Source: Durusdinium trenchii (lineage: Eukaryota; Sar; Dinophyceae; Suessiales; Symbiodiniaceae). From it: 64,000 bases of DNA. The notes beneath the pieces were generated by a model. The model made no database searches and had not been told where the DNA came from. It worked only from the letters and a program-made list of their open reading frames with translations. Below are positions 26,501 through 37,492 of this stretch, one piece after another (the first letter of the stretch is position 1; every line of letters begins with the position of its first letter). Location of the stretch: contig CAXAMN010001137.1 in assembly GCA_963970005.1 (NCBI GenBank), forward strand, positions 8,796-72,795, read 5' to 3'. The translations under genes and the position numbers were made by a program.

Positions 26501-29079
26501 AGTCTCACAGAGAACCTGGACCAATTTTATGTGGTTGCTTCCGGGCCATACCTCAAGAAGATGAATCGCACAGATGATATTGCAGCCTGGGATGGTTGGG
26601 AGTTTTTTGTGCGCTCCAAGGAGTATGCTTTTGCTTGTGTGTTCTTTCGGCGCCAATATATTCCACCTTTGTGCAGTACATGCCAGGATATCGCAGTGGT
26701 GATTCGCTGCCCTGCTCAGGGCATGACCAAAGACTCTTGCGAGGTCATCCTGGACGAGTGCCAGTGCATCGCCGACTCAATGAGTTCGGTGTATGAAAAT
26801 GTGGGCATTTACAAGAGGCCGGTGCAAGCACGCCTTGATACCCTCCACTTCACTGAAGACGGATATCGCTGGGCAGAGGGTCAGCTTGGAATGGTGCCAG
26901 TTCATCGCCGTGTAGCAGTGAGGTTTGTGAAGTCCATCGTGAAAATCCTGGTGAATGAAAGTGCTTTATGGGACGAGTCGATTGAGCATGCAGACATTTT
27001 CAAAGACGTTTCAGAGATGTCAGATCCGCTGCAAGTGCCGGAGGAGCTGATCAGTGAGGCGGAATCTTTGCTGCAAACATCCAGTGATCGAACGGAGCGC
27101 CGGAATGCCTGGGCTGCTCGCATTGCACGATACTTTGCCTATTGCGTGGATGGTGGCATCCTGGGAGATCGCTTCACCTTTCCTCTCCTGATCCAGTCGT
27201 TGGGCCGACTTTCCTCTGATGTAGACTCCTCAATGAAAGCAGTGATAGATTTTCTGCTGCATGTGAAGAAGCGTGACAACTGGGAAATCAGTTACTTCTT
27301 GGAGAAGGAGCAGAAGATCACCTTAGGTGCTCTTGCTAAGGATCCAGAGAATTTCACAACTTTTTCTTTCAATGACACGATCATGAAACACTTACTCTCG
27401 GAAGGCTTCGTGGAAAATGAGCTGAAAAAGCGCCCTCCTGGTTCTGGCGCAGACTATGCAGATTTGCTAGCACAGCTGCTGACCAACGAGACTGTAGGTT
27501 TGGGCCTGAGAACCATGGTTTGCCGACACATTCTGGAAATGGTGGGTAATCAAACTCATGAGGATGAAGAGGACAGATTTGAAAAGGCTGTCAAGCAATT
27601 GGTTCCGGCCTTGGTGAAAGTTATGAGCGGCTCGAACCACATCCTGATGTCCTACGCAACTGCTTCCTTGGTCAACTTATCGTGTGGTCGTCACACTATG
27701 AAGCAGTTGCTCGTTTCTCATGGAGTTTTGAGCTTGTGTGTGAAGCAGTTGAAGGTCAAGCATGATGAGCTTACCCTTTACACCCTTTATCTGCTCGTGA
27801 ACCTCACGAAGACTCCTCACCACAGATTTATCGTGGTGAAGGAGGGTGGCGTTCCGTTGTTGGTGGACATTCTCACATCTTCCTACCAAAACTTGAGGAA
27901 GCAACGGATCCTTGCTGAAGTAGCAAGTGTCCTGGGCCAGCTATGCAATGACTCGGACACTCGCAGCTTAATCTCTGAGAGCTTCCCTGTCGTCGCTTGC
28001 CTTTTGTGGGTGAATGATGCTGCTCAACCCAATACAAAGCTGAAATCAAAGTTGCTTTTTGCACTGCGACAGCTTTGTTTGCTTGGGCAGAACAAGCTCA
28101 AGGTGGGTCCGCACATCATCCCTGTACTTCTGGAGGAGCTTGCATTGGCCTCATGGGCCAATGAGGAGTGCGCCACCAATTTGGTTCTTTTGCTCAACAG
28201 CCTGGCTAGCATCAATTCGAACGCTTTGCTCATGGCTGACCAAGTTGATGCATCCTTGGAAACTTGTGGCCTCACAAAAGATGGTTCACCTGTCAAGAAC
28301 AACAAGCTGGTGAAGCACCTTTGGCCTAAGGTCGAAGCACTGCTGATCCGCATTCGAGACGCCAAAGCAGCGCAAGGTGAGTTTTAGGAATTTAGATTCG
28401 CACCATCTCTGCCAAAGAAACACCGCCGCTGCCCGGATCTGTCCACACTGGTGACAGGGCAGCTGTTGGGCTTCTCGGTGCTTTTTGTTTTGCTTTCGCA
28501 TTGCACTTAATTTAGGACACACATTCACAGGAAGCTCCTGTTCTGCAAACCTTCTTCCGCCAGGCTCGGTGCTTGGGGGCAGTAGCAGCTTCCGCCTTTG
28601 GTGCTGGCTTTGGCGGCAGTGTTTTTGTTGAGATCCTTAGATGTTTTGTTGTGTGCAAAACCTTGAAAAGGGCATTGTCCCTACACACAGTGAGGCTATT
28701 GTGAGACGTGATGATGCGCCCGAATTCCTTCGTAAATGGAGAGAGAGCTATGTCAAGGCATCAAACGATATCGGAGATGGAACCTTATTGGCCAACTTCC
28801 ATCGATCTCCACTGGAAAAAAAGGAACTAGGACTCGGACGACAAAAGAGATTAACAAAGGAAGACAAGGTCAGATAAGGCCACCTTACCTTCCATTCTTC
28901 ATCTCTTTTGCTATTTTTTGAGAGTTTCATTTCATTCGCCAATGTGATGCTTTTGGGATGCTCCCGATGTCAGTTCTCACTGTCAGGAGTTCCCAGGAAA
29001 CGCTTCAAGCTCCGAGTTCTTCATCACTGCTTGCATCCCATCCAAGACGCATAGAGAGACGACATTTCGACACAAGTGA
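20513..29079 (+). CDS. Galactokinase (GHMP kinase), many exons
   Basis: Galactokinase phosphorylates galactose at C1 with ATP, the first Leloir step. Exons: 20513-20568 (GKHTDYAGGRS signature), 20924-about 20999, about 22002-22060, 22457-about 22485 (GMSTSSAL, GHMP ATP loop), 23043-23095, 23179-23207, 23276-23301 (GTFGGSE), 23361-23402 (DHTAIM), 23466-23526, 23606-about 23670 (ASSGVLAEKTG), about 23745-23815, about 24956-25020, 25227-25263 (LVPETRWLP), 28564-28626 (ASAFGAGFGGSVF), 28695-28757, 28987-29079. Phases agree at most junctions. The introns at 23302 and 28758 start with GA and GC. The sequence resembles bacterial galactokinases more than the yeast/animal GEHxDYxGxxVLP type. Exons before the signature are not found. 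Several introns are very short, one 59 nt, and exons of 26 and 29 nt occur. The 25264-28563 intron holds another long ORF. Family call very sure; substrate could be a related sugar. Confidence 0.88.
21190..21253. repeat. Two perfect 32-bp tandem units
   Basis: ATGCAGCTAGCCAGCTAGGC plus 12 further bases is repeated twice in tandem, and a third unit starts but diverges at 21258. It lies in a galactokinase intron. The units contain overlapping GCTAGC/AGCTAG palindromes. Confidence 0.9.
22531..22608. repeat. Dispersed CTACTAGGAGC-module repeat, intronic copy
   Basis: A short copy just downstream of the GMSTSSAL exon of the galactokinase gene. Confidence 0.8.
24203..24275. repeat. Dispersed CTACTAG-module repeat, variant tandem
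   Basis: Four tandem units of about 18 bp of the form CTACTAGCGATGGCCTCCAC, a variant also present near 37105-37170. Intronic within the galactokinase gene. Confidence 0.8.
25772..28387 (+). CDS. Large intronless ORF with C-terminal armadillo-like repeats
   Basis: An 871-residue ORF from ATG at 25772 (a TTG at 25697 is in frame but weaker). Residues about 610-850 are helical repeats (YATASLVNLSCGRH, LYTLYLLVNLTKTP, AEVASVLGQLCND) typical of armadillo/HEAT folds, which bind protein partners. Residues about 15-120 alternate hydrophobic and polar positions like a PH/GRAM-type beta domain, but this is a guess. The middle is unrecognised. No catalytic motif is visible. The whole ORF lies on the same strand inside a galactokinase intron. 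Its stop TAG directly follows a perfect GT donor (CAAG|GTGAGT at 28377), so either the mRNA reads through to this stop or the exon is spliced onward. Lack of introns beside heavily split neighbours suggests origin by retroposition. Coding status sure; function unknown. Confidence 0.85.
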   Translation: MSSDPVILDVLASVCKDALQMFERVLLTFDDQELRGNICISKHFVYFVNREMSKLIEGRERLSYLDIERAVVDTSTKRYFLLEICPSQGSNWSGTRILIQSAHRELLMQKLSLCWQAELMYRRFEVKKFEMVKAALGEQMTKKSSAVQSDLIKIEPFRGYTDEYNFRGYSFWLRNGFKSTSGLKDGVFQNDEGWEVNYKAQPVSVPPGIRVMIQVNNEQLIMDLEKSRDGMDELRTVAMEYQRSLTENLDQFYVVASGPYLKKMNRTDDIAAWDGWEFFVRSKEYAFACVFFRRQYIPPLCSTCQDIAVVIRCPAQGMTKDSCEVILDECQCIADSMSSVYENVGIYKRPVQARLDTLHFTEDGYRWAEGQLGMVPVHRRVAVRFVKSIVKILVNESALWDESIEHADIFKDVSEMSDPLQVPEELISEAESLLQTSSDRTERRNAWAARIARYFAYCVDGGILGDRFTFPLLIQSLGRLSSDVDSSMKAVIDFLLHVKKRDNWEISYFLEKEQKITLGALAKDPENFTTFSFNDTIMKHLLSEGFVENELKKRPPGSGADYADLLAQLLTNETVGLGLRTMVCRHILEMVGNQTHEDEEDRFEKAVKQLVPALVKVMSGSNHILMSYATASLVNLSCGRHTMKQLLVSHGVLSLCVKQLKVKHDELTLYTLYLLVNLTKTPHHRFIVVKEGGVPLLVDILTSSYQNLRKQRILAEVASVLGQLCNDSDTRSLISESFPVVACLLWVNDAAQPNTKLKSKLLFALRQLCLLGQNKLKVGPHIIPVLLEELALASWANEECATNLVLLLNSLASINSNALLMADQVDASLETCGLTKDGSPVKNNKLVKHLWPKVEALLIRIRDAKAAQGEF

Positions 29080-30842
29080 GGCAAAAGTGAAACAGTTGCG
29101 TCATCACAGTTGTTAACAAGCAATCAACATTTATCAATGAACTTAACCTCAAGGGGTATTTACAAGATTTTACAAGGACATAAAATATCATAAGATGATA
29201 CGTACATAATAAGTAATGATCACAAAAATACTGTGCGCTTTGAGAAGTGTCCTTAGATGTTTTCAGAACATGGGTGCCAAGGGACCAGGCCCTGGAGCTA
29301 CCGAGATCAAGATGGAGGCCCAGTGCTTTTACGTGCTCTTGCTGTCATGATTTCCGCACTGAAGTTATGAATGAGCCTTGCACTGATTTTTTCTCACCTC
29401 ATGATGTTCATCAATGAAAACTGATAAAAAGTTCGATCAATCTTTGCGCTGGCCGCTATTGTATACAGCACATGCAACGAAGGTTCAGTTATTTCAGTTG
29501 CAGTGAATCAGTTGCAAGAAGAACCGAGTGCAGTGCAGTGTTGGAGACAGAGAGGATCCCTGGCTGAGATAGAGCCAAAACATACCCAAACCGGTGTTTA
29601 TTTCCGAAATGTTGGCACTTGGATTCGCTTGCCCATACCATCAAACCAAGAGAATTGTAAATTCATGATTTTGATGACATAGTGGCTCGGGGACGTTTAG
29701 TGCTCTTTGGCGGTTCATTGTTGTATCGTTGGACACGAAGGCAGCAATACCGTTGAAGCGCCCCGCTGCAGTGAAGCGGCTTGCTGAAAAGCGGCCTGCA
29801 AGCGCCGTCAAAGTTGCCAAGCGTCCTGCAAAGCGGTGAAGTGCTGCTAGCGCCAAAAGGAGCCAAAGGCATGAGATTAGGTGCATTAGGATGGTCATTG
29901 GTGTGCCTTCAGACTCTTCATCCGGACGGAGAAGAACTGTCACTGTCAAAGCATTGCTGATATTTGAAAATGGTGTCGCCTTAGAGTCTTAGAGTTTCAA
30001 TATCATTTTGCTGTTGTGGCAAGAGTTCCAATGCCGCTGTGGCTTACAGCTTCCCCTGCCCCAGCACAAAACATATATTAAGTATATACAGTAAATAGAT
30101 CCTGGCAAAGCACCAAGCGAATGAATAACCTTAAGGATGTCCGCCCAGCACGTTAGTTATATACCACAGAAGGAATCCAGACACATTCAGATTCCCGATG
30201 CTTTCAAAATTCATAAGATTGCTTGCAGAGTGAACACATATTCCTGAATCATTCAGCCACATGTTGTCAGACATGCACCGGTGCACTCATGGATAGGAAG
30301 TAGGCACTCACGGGTTCATGTCCACGCATTTGTTTTTGTTCCTTGCTTCATTGTTTGCTTGCTTCCGCTTCAAGGCCGGGCCGCTCCTGTTTTGCATTTC
30401 CATTTTCCTTGGAACATGGTGAACAAAGCGAGAGTTGCCCATGGGTGTCATTGAATGGCTTGAGTGTTTCTTGCAAAGGGAGCACTCGGCTGGAAGCCAT
30501 TTGTTAAACATTAAACTACGAAAAACTATGTTCAACAATTTAAAGTTGAAAAAGACTTTAAATAAACAGCTACGTAAGAATCCGGCGAACCCGGGGGATT
30601 TGCATGGCTGCTGTGTATCTCGTGGTTTGGCACTAGTCCTTTGCAGGCAAAGCCTGCGGCCAGCGTTTGGCTATGCGATGCGTCAGAGGCATCATGGCTT
30701 TCATGGCGGGTTTGATTCTCAGGGATCTTAAACAAAGACTTACAGCAACTGAGAGATGTCCAAAAGGCGCGGTTGTGGAGCTTTGGACATCAGTGCAAAC
30801 GAACACAGACTCTTGAGGAATTCAAAAGGAGTTCATCAAGAT
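29080..30842. other. Intergenic, no recognisable gene
   Basis: Follows the galactokinase stop. ORFs at 29641-29949 (-) and 30435-30731 (+) have no family resemblance and compete with ORFs on the other strand. I see nothing else. Confidence 0.45.
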
Positions 30843-30920
30843 ACGCTACTAGGAGAAAAGGGCATCGCTACTAGGAGCAAGGACGCTACTAGGGGCTCCT
30901 GGCCTTACTACTAGGAGCAG
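30843..30920. repeat. Dispersed CTACTAGGAGC-module repeat, copy ending at a splice acceptor
   Basis: Ends ACTACTAGGAGCAG at 30920, where its final AG could serve as the acceptor for the putative exon that starts at 30921. Confidence 0.75.
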
Positions 30921-30990
30921 CATCAATCCGAAAGACCAAGGCCTTCCTCCTGCACTTGGGTCTGACGATCTTACATCAGCCTTCAACAAG
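30921..30990 (+). CDS. Putative isolated exon, unrecognised
   Basis: Reads INPKDQGLPPALGSDDLTSA and ends at a good donor (AACAAG|GTGAGG at 30991). No other exon of the gene is identified with certainty. A Lys/Arg/Asp-rich stretch at about 31109-31185 could be the next one. Family unknown. Confidence 0.35.
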
Positions 30991-33510
30991 GTGAGGGAGC
31001 TAAAATGCATGCCACAGGCATTGGCAGCGGAAAACCGTTGGGGTGTCAAAGCATGTCGCCTTATGACTTGTCATGGAGAATTGGCTAGTTGCTCGCCATT
31101 CTTACAGCACAAGAGACGGGCAGACAAATTTGATGGTTCACAACACAACGATGGCCGAAACAGTGGCCATCTCGAATGGAAGAATGTTTGTGAGAGTGTG
31201 TGGCCCCATTGAAACAGTGCTAACCAGGCGTTCTTTGACCAGCTGCAGGGTGTCAATCAGGCGCAGTGGCACCCAGCACCCGACACATGGACGTTTGGTG
31301 AATTTTTGATATATGATATGGGTATAATTTCAATGAGGGCAAAACACAAAAAGCTTGTAGGAGGGAAAGCACGACTGGTTGTGTTTGAGTATCAAAAGTA
31401 TCACACAGTGGATTGATGTAGATTGTCACAGATAATTCATGATTTGGCAATACCTAGCATGGAACTACTTGTTGGTAACAGCGCGTAGAAGGCCGTCCGT
31501 GTGGTCTTCACCGTGTTTTAAACGTGCTTTTGGTGTGAGTGGTATTCGCGCAGAATGCACACAAGATTGTCATTGGTTTGACAACATTGTGATCGGTTGC
31601 ATTGGTACTCACGGCATTCTACGCACCGCATTCAAACTACTTAGTAGGGCACTATCATCTATATATACGTATGTTTTATTGGGAATGTGGGAATGTTACT
31701 GGTCCGTTGGTCTTGGGCCCTGCAAACCCTGGCCCCATCCCACTTGTCGGTTTGCTGTTGGCTGTGCGGGGTTCAGCTTATTGGCTTCAAGGTCCCCAGC
31801 TATTGGCCTATGAACAACATATCATATCGGTTTATCAGTGCTGGCGTCCTAAAAAGGGTACAGTATGTGTTCACATGCTGGCGTCCTAAAAAGGGTACAG
31901 TATGTGTTCACATGGCATACTTTGGCCATGTGCAAATCAAGCAACTTCAAGGGAAACAACATGGCCTGAGCACCCCTTCACACATGCCGTGATGGAAATA
32001 TCGTTGTAACGCATCGAGAAAACATGGGTCTCGACGATGACAGCTGGCGAGGCAACACCGACGGTTGGAGCTGGCATGTCTTCACCTTGGGTATCCTTAA
32101 TCCTGTGGGGCACCGGACAATGAGTTTTATTCTGTGGTTGCCGTTTTTGAATCAAGGCCGCAGGCTGGTCGTGGCTTTGAACTCAGAGTGTTTCCAACAA
32201 GTTTGGAGGAACCAAAGCCGACAAAGATCGGCAGGGTTTTTGAGGTGTTTCCACATGTTTGGAATTGTATGTTCTAACATGTTCCAAGGGCGAGAAGCTG
32301 AACTAGACAACCAGTTAAAGCGAATGGCGAAGAGCTCAACGATCAAATGTGACAGCCGTGTTCATTATGGCCCCGTCATTAACATTCATTGACGACAGAC
32401 AGGTTGTTTGTATGCATTGTTTTCCAGCTTGATTTGTTGCTGAGGCATGTAACAATGTGTTGAGAAATCGTTGCCCGCCCCCAAAAAATAATCTTGTATC
32501 AGGTGGGCGGGTCGCCTGGCTACACGGTGGAGATTGTGAGTGAGGTCGCACTAGACATGTTTATATAAGTTCATAAAGATTGCAGTAGGAACATAGGGCA
32601 TCGCTACTAGGAGCAAGGACGCTACTAGGGGCTCCTGGCCTTACTACTAGGAGCAGGAAGCTATTAGGAACAAGAAGCTAGTTTGAAAGGTCGTTAAATT
32701 TGTTGAATTTGCACAGGATGGTGCCATCCCCCCTGAGGCGCTGAAATGTTCGGGGTTGTCCTCGATTTGTAAAATCGCCGATCGCCGATCGCATTTTTTG
32801 GCTGTTTTGGTTTTGGTTCGCCGTTTTTCTCAGACAAAGTGTTGAGGATGACCTGGCAAGGTGTTCAAGTTGTACCAAGCCCACATTGTGTCCGCATCAT
32901 GTATACATGCTCAGGGTGCAGAGACGTTTGTGACTGCTAGGTTCCCTCCGCCACACTGTCCCAACAGTATCTAAAGCACTTCAAGAGTATCAACATGTTG
33001 GCGAGGGCCAGATGCTGACGAATGCCAGAATACGTAAGGACTAAGGATAGTGTGCCAAATATTTGAATATGAGCCTTGAATCAACGAGACAGTGGAACAG
33101 AGAGATTGTGCGAGAGACAAAAACTAACAGGGATACAGAGAGATGTCTTTTTCTCGCAGTCTATCCGACAATTCTTTCCTGGACCTTTGCAATTTGACCT
33201 CACAGAGAGTCCGGAACCTCAGGATCCCGCATGATGCTGCGTATGGTTGCATTGTGCCAGTATGTGAGTCCTGTCCGATCTTTGTTGTGCCTCAAGGCCG
33301 CGCAACAGTCATGTTTTTGCTTCGAAATCAGCAGGCTCACTAGAAAATGATAAATAGTTCAAAGTTTCAAAGCATGAAAGTAAAGCAGGAAAGCTTTGAA
33401 AGCGCGAGAAAGGACGCAGTGGATTAACAGCTTTTCCTTCCAGTGTTCGCACATCGAATCCTCCTCGAGCTCATAACAAGCTGACAAGCAATGATTGCAG
33501 TTCTACGCTG
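30991..33510. other. Mostly non-coding; small tandem repeat and dispersed repeat
   Basis: Contains two tandem copies of a 37-bp unit (TGCTGGCGTCCTAAAAAGGG plus 17 bases) at about 31839-31912 and a dispersed-repeat copy at 32588-32684. A Gly/Pro/Leu-rich open stretch near 31690-31815 looks weakly protein-like. No family is recognised. Confidence 0.45.
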
Positions 33511-36102
33511 ATGGGGAACTCAAAGATCCGGGAGAAATCTGCACTACTGACCCCGTGGGGGAGCAGATTAACAGAGACACCTTGGAGCGAGTATCCACGA
33601 CCGCAGCTGCGGAGAGATTCTTGGAGAAACCTCAACGGACTGTGGCGATGCCGAATTATTGGAAAAGAAAGCGGAGATCAGAGACAAAGTGAACACGGAC
33701 CACAAGATATGCTAGCAGTCAGAGACACAGATCAACAGATTCTGGTTCCCTTCTGCTTGGAATCAACTCTGGGCGGAGTTGGACAGAGATTGGACCCAAA
33801 CGAGGAGCTTTGGTATCATCGAACCTTCAACATGGAGAAGTTAGGCAGCTCCAAGTATCTTGTTTGCAATATCTTGTTGTAAATGTTTGGCGGGACATGT
33901 TTTGATCTTGGAGATGATCCCACCTTGCTTGCTCCTGTTTTGGCGTACACGCACGAGATGTTAGGTCCACTGTAGGGAGGCTGAAAGACTTGGGTGATGT
34001 ACAAAAGAAGGTATGCTCCACTGCAGATTAACATGGAACCCGAGGTTGTAGAGGAAATTGGTCTTCCACGGGTCCGGTCCACGGGTCATTTCTCAGGGTC
34101 CATGTAAGTGGGGTACATCGAAAAGCTGACATTCACTACCTGATCTTTAATAACTTCCTTTAGACTAGACGTGTCAACATTTGCTTGGTGTAGACAGTTG
34201 CATACATGGTTCATACATACCATAATGTTCGGGAGATTACACCTTTGTTTATATGTCTACTCAGTATACGCAGAGGGTTGTTGTTTTTGCCTTGAGCAAT
34301 TCGGAAGGCTTTTGCTACATTTTGAAGCTGTTGACTATCGCACAACTGTTTGGTTGAATGGGATATTAGTTGGCAAGCACCTGGGTGGCTTCTCACCTTT
34401 TGAGTTTGACATCACGGAAGCTGTTCGTGATTCCAACGATTTGGTCGTCCTCGTGACTGATGCAACTGGCAACTTTCAACTGCGGGGAAAGCAGTCTAAG
34501 TCACCACACGGCATTTGGTATTCTCGTGTCTCTGGTATTTGGCAAACTGTTTGGCTTGAAACAGTTCCTCCCCAATACATCAAGAGTCTGAGAATTGACA
34601 GCACCTTAGATCCACCTTGCATGCACTTCAAGGCTGCAGTAGAAGGAGAGAATTTGGAACTGCGAGTGGTTGTAGAGAAGGAAGGCGATCCAGTCGAGGT
34701 GACTGGAAGCTGTGATGCTGCTTTACACCTCCCATTTCCTGGAGCGAAGCTCTGGTCTCCTCAGCAGCCTTATCTTTATACGCTTAACCTTGAACTCCTG
34801 TCCGAAGGCGTTGTGGTAGATCGAGTACAGTCTTATACTGGGATACGCACAATTGGCAAAAGGCAAGACCAGAAGCATTGGCGTATCACCTTGAACAATG
34901 AGATTTGTTTTCATTTGGGCCCTTTGGATCAAGGTTGGTGGCCCGATGGACTTCTTACAGCACCATCCGACGAAGCTATGCGTTCGGACATTGAATTCTT
35001 AAAGCAGGCTGGTTTCAACATGATTCGAAAGCACGTGAAGGTGGAGCCACGGCGATATTACTATCATTGCGATGTGCTCGGGATTCTGGTTTGGCAAGAC
35101 CAAGTCTCAGGCACTGAGAAGGAGGGCGATTGTTTTAAGGTACCACCCTGGAGCCGGTTGGAGCCAAATGGTCAGGAAGCAGAATGGCCAGAATGGGCTA
35201 GAACACAGTTCTTGGCGGAGTTGCAGGAGATGGTAGAGGCTCTATACAGCAGCCCAGCGATCGCGGTGTGGGTACCTTTCAATGAGGCCTGGGGTCAGCA
35301 TGACACTGAGGAGATTGCCAAATGGCTTCAAAGCTATGACTGCTCGCGCCTCATAAATATCGCAAGTGGGGGGAATTTCTTTGCAGTGGGCGACATTGTT
35401 GACCACCACAACTATCCTGAACCCACGTTTCCCATTGATGCACGATTTCAGCCATTCATCAAAGTAGTGGGCGAGTTTGGAGGTCATGGCTTGGTGCTGG
35501 GAGAGGAACATTTGTGGCAAACTGCGCGAAAGAACTGGGGCTACAATGTTCTCAAGGACAAGCGTTTTCTTGGGATGCTGAGTGTTGCTGTTAAAGTCGA
35601 AATTCAATGAATTTCTGCTATTCAAGCTCGAACGAAGTGGCCATTCCTTTTGCAGCGCCCATTAGTGGATCATTAGGTAAGCGGTGCAGCTTGCGAGCAC
35701 ACCATTGATCACTGTTGGGTTCTCAAGAATCGGCGGTGGTAGAACTCTAGAACATAGAACCTGTGCATCTCATCTGAAGTTATGTTGTACTCTCTTTGTT
35801 TTACCTTTACAAAGAACTAGGCCCATTGGGCCATTGGGTTCAAGAGATCGCTATGCCTTGAGGACATTGAAGAGCTGGAGGTCAAATATGAGAGCTCCAT
35901 GCAGAGTTTGTGCGATTGGATGTGTCGTGGAATTGCAGCAGGTGTGTACACACAAACCACTGACGTAGAATGTGAGGTCAACGGACTTCTGAGTTACGAT
36001 CGCAAAGTGCAGAAGCTTGCTCCAGCATTCCTTTCAAAAGTGCACTCCAGGCTATGGGACAAATGTGCCCAGCTGGCAGCCAGAAGTGCTGCACCTGAGT
36101 GA
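33511..36102 (+). CDS. Glycoside hydrolase family 2 (beta-galactosidase-like)
   Basis: GH2 enzymes hydrolyse beta-galactosides, beta-glucuronides or beta-mannosides with retention. Three exons (33511-33839, 34308-35556, 35863-36102) join to 605 codons with matching phases. Domain order is right for the family: N-terminal jelly-roll (YPRPQLRRDSWRNLNGLW, PFCLESTLGGVG, WYHRTF, HFEAVDYRTTVWLNG, HLGGFSPFEFDIT), Ig-like middle (LWSPQQPYLYTL), then a TIM barrel with the acid/base Glu in PFNEAWGQ, the nucleophile Glu in VVGEFGGHG, and YTQTTDVE near the C-terminus. The second intron starts with GA. No signal peptide is seen, suggesting an intracellular enzyme unless a leader exon lies upstream. The length resembles compact bacterial GH2 proteins, not the 1000-residue LacZ. 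The acceptor at 34307 has an alternative at 34295. Substrate is not certain. Confidence 0.9.
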
Positions 36103-37354
36103 GAAAACTTGCCTCCAAAGCTGCTTCTGTAGTCGTCAGCCTTCTTCGCAACTGGGAGACACCCTTTTGCTGCTCAGGCGGCGCGCAGCCTTTCAGGGAG
36201 CCAGATCCGCTGATTTTGGACATGCTGTCAGGGACCCAAAGTTTCGGCATAGATTCATAAAACATGAGAGGCACATTATCGAATTTGCGCAGGAGCTCAG
36301 TCAACAACGTTGTCCAGGAGAAAAACATGAGTCTACAATTGTCTACACTAGCCTACAAAGTGGTGCAGAGTTCTGATTTGTGTTCACGGCTAAAAGGCAG
36401 AAAACATATAGTGTTGTGTTGTCATGCCTTCACAAACTGCAGGCATGTCTTTCGGTGAATGCAGGTGCCGCTCCAGGAATTGTGATTTTTTTGTTGGGCT
36501 GATTGCAGGACATGGTGACACCTGCCCTGCATAAGATACAGCATGCCAGCGCTGCTCCCAATTCCTGCCAGAAGGCAGGCAAATGCGCTGGCTGACGATC
36601 GACAGGGATTCTACAGATCATAGAAAGAAGCGACAAGATTGAGGAAGATGACAACATGATCTTGAAGCAGCCCAAAACATCCCAAAACCTCATTCTCTTT
36701 GTCAATTTGAAGGGTATAGTTATAGTTCCAGCATAACTACACATTGATGTTGACCACAGCCCTAACGCCGATAGGATGCTACAAAGCACTGCTCCACGGC
36801 CAAAGCCTCATTGGCATCCAGTCCTGATCAAATATCACGCGGCCATGTCAGTCATGATCCCACTACTCATGTTGATTCTTCACCGCCACATGGCCATACT
36901 CTTCGTCTCCATGACCTCACGATATTGTTAAACGTTATTGCCAGTGATTGGGTTTGCGATTCCACAATCACTGAGGCCAGATCACAAGTTCATTGCTTGG
37001 GCCAGCACCGCAAGAAGACTCAGAGGATCAAACCTGTGGATTTCAGGGCCCAAATGCAAACTCAAACGCTTAACAGTCCTTTTAGCGTCCTTGCTCCTAG
37101 TAGCAATGGCCTGCACCCTGGTAGCTTCTTGTTACTAGTAGCGATGGCCTCCAACCTAATAGCGTCCTTGCTACTAGTAAGTTAAGAATGAACATGCTGC
37201 CATGCAGAGTGTCCGGAGGTGCTGTCTCTGAGGCGATGACATCTCTGATGATTGCCGAAGAGATCTGGGCAAGTCAGTCCAGGGCCAAGAGTCTAAGTCT
37301 ACGTGTTCTTGTCGAAAGGTGTTCTTGCAAAATGGATGCCCCCATGCAAGACCA
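36103..37354. other. Intergenic, with dispersed repeat
   Basis: ORFs here (for example 36811-37185) run into the dispersed CTACTAG/AGCGATGGCCTCCA repeat at 37084-37180 and are not accepted. No gene recognised. Confidence 0.5.
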
Positions 37355-37414
37355 ATGGTGCAGTGGAGCTATTTTGTAAGCTGTCAAAGAGATTGCCTGA
37401 TTTGAAGAGAGATA
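37355..37414. repeat. 60-bp flanking repeat R1
   Basis: Identical to 47964-48023. It begins ATGGTGCAGTGGAGC and ends TTGAAGAGAGATA, and directly abuts the left A1 repeat of element 1. It probably represents the host repeat into which element 1 inserted, or a terminal repeat of a larger composite. Confidence 0.85.
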
Positions 37415-37415
37415 A

Positions 37416-37487
37416 ACACTCATGACACGTCATGACAGTATTTTGCATCTGGTCTTGTTAGGCTCGAGGGCAGGTGAATCTTCCTTT
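37416..37487 (+). repeat. A1 split direct repeat
   Basis: 72 bp, begins ACACTCATGACACGTCATG and ends AATCTTCCTTT. Identical to A2 (43309-43380) except G/A at 37451. The imperfect CATGAC-ACGT-CATGAC dyad near its left end may be a recombinase core. Confidence 0.9.
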
Positions 37488-37492
37488 TAGGT

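Noticed and set aside
28531..28563. Alternative acceptor at 28530 for the galactokinase exon
   Set aside because: Using it adds 11 residues that break the family spacing. The acceptor at 28563 gives exact length agreement.
31439..31992. Three overlapping ORFs near the 37-bp tandem repeat
   Set aside because: One is mildly protein-like, but they run into the tandem repeat and compete with each other. No family recognised.
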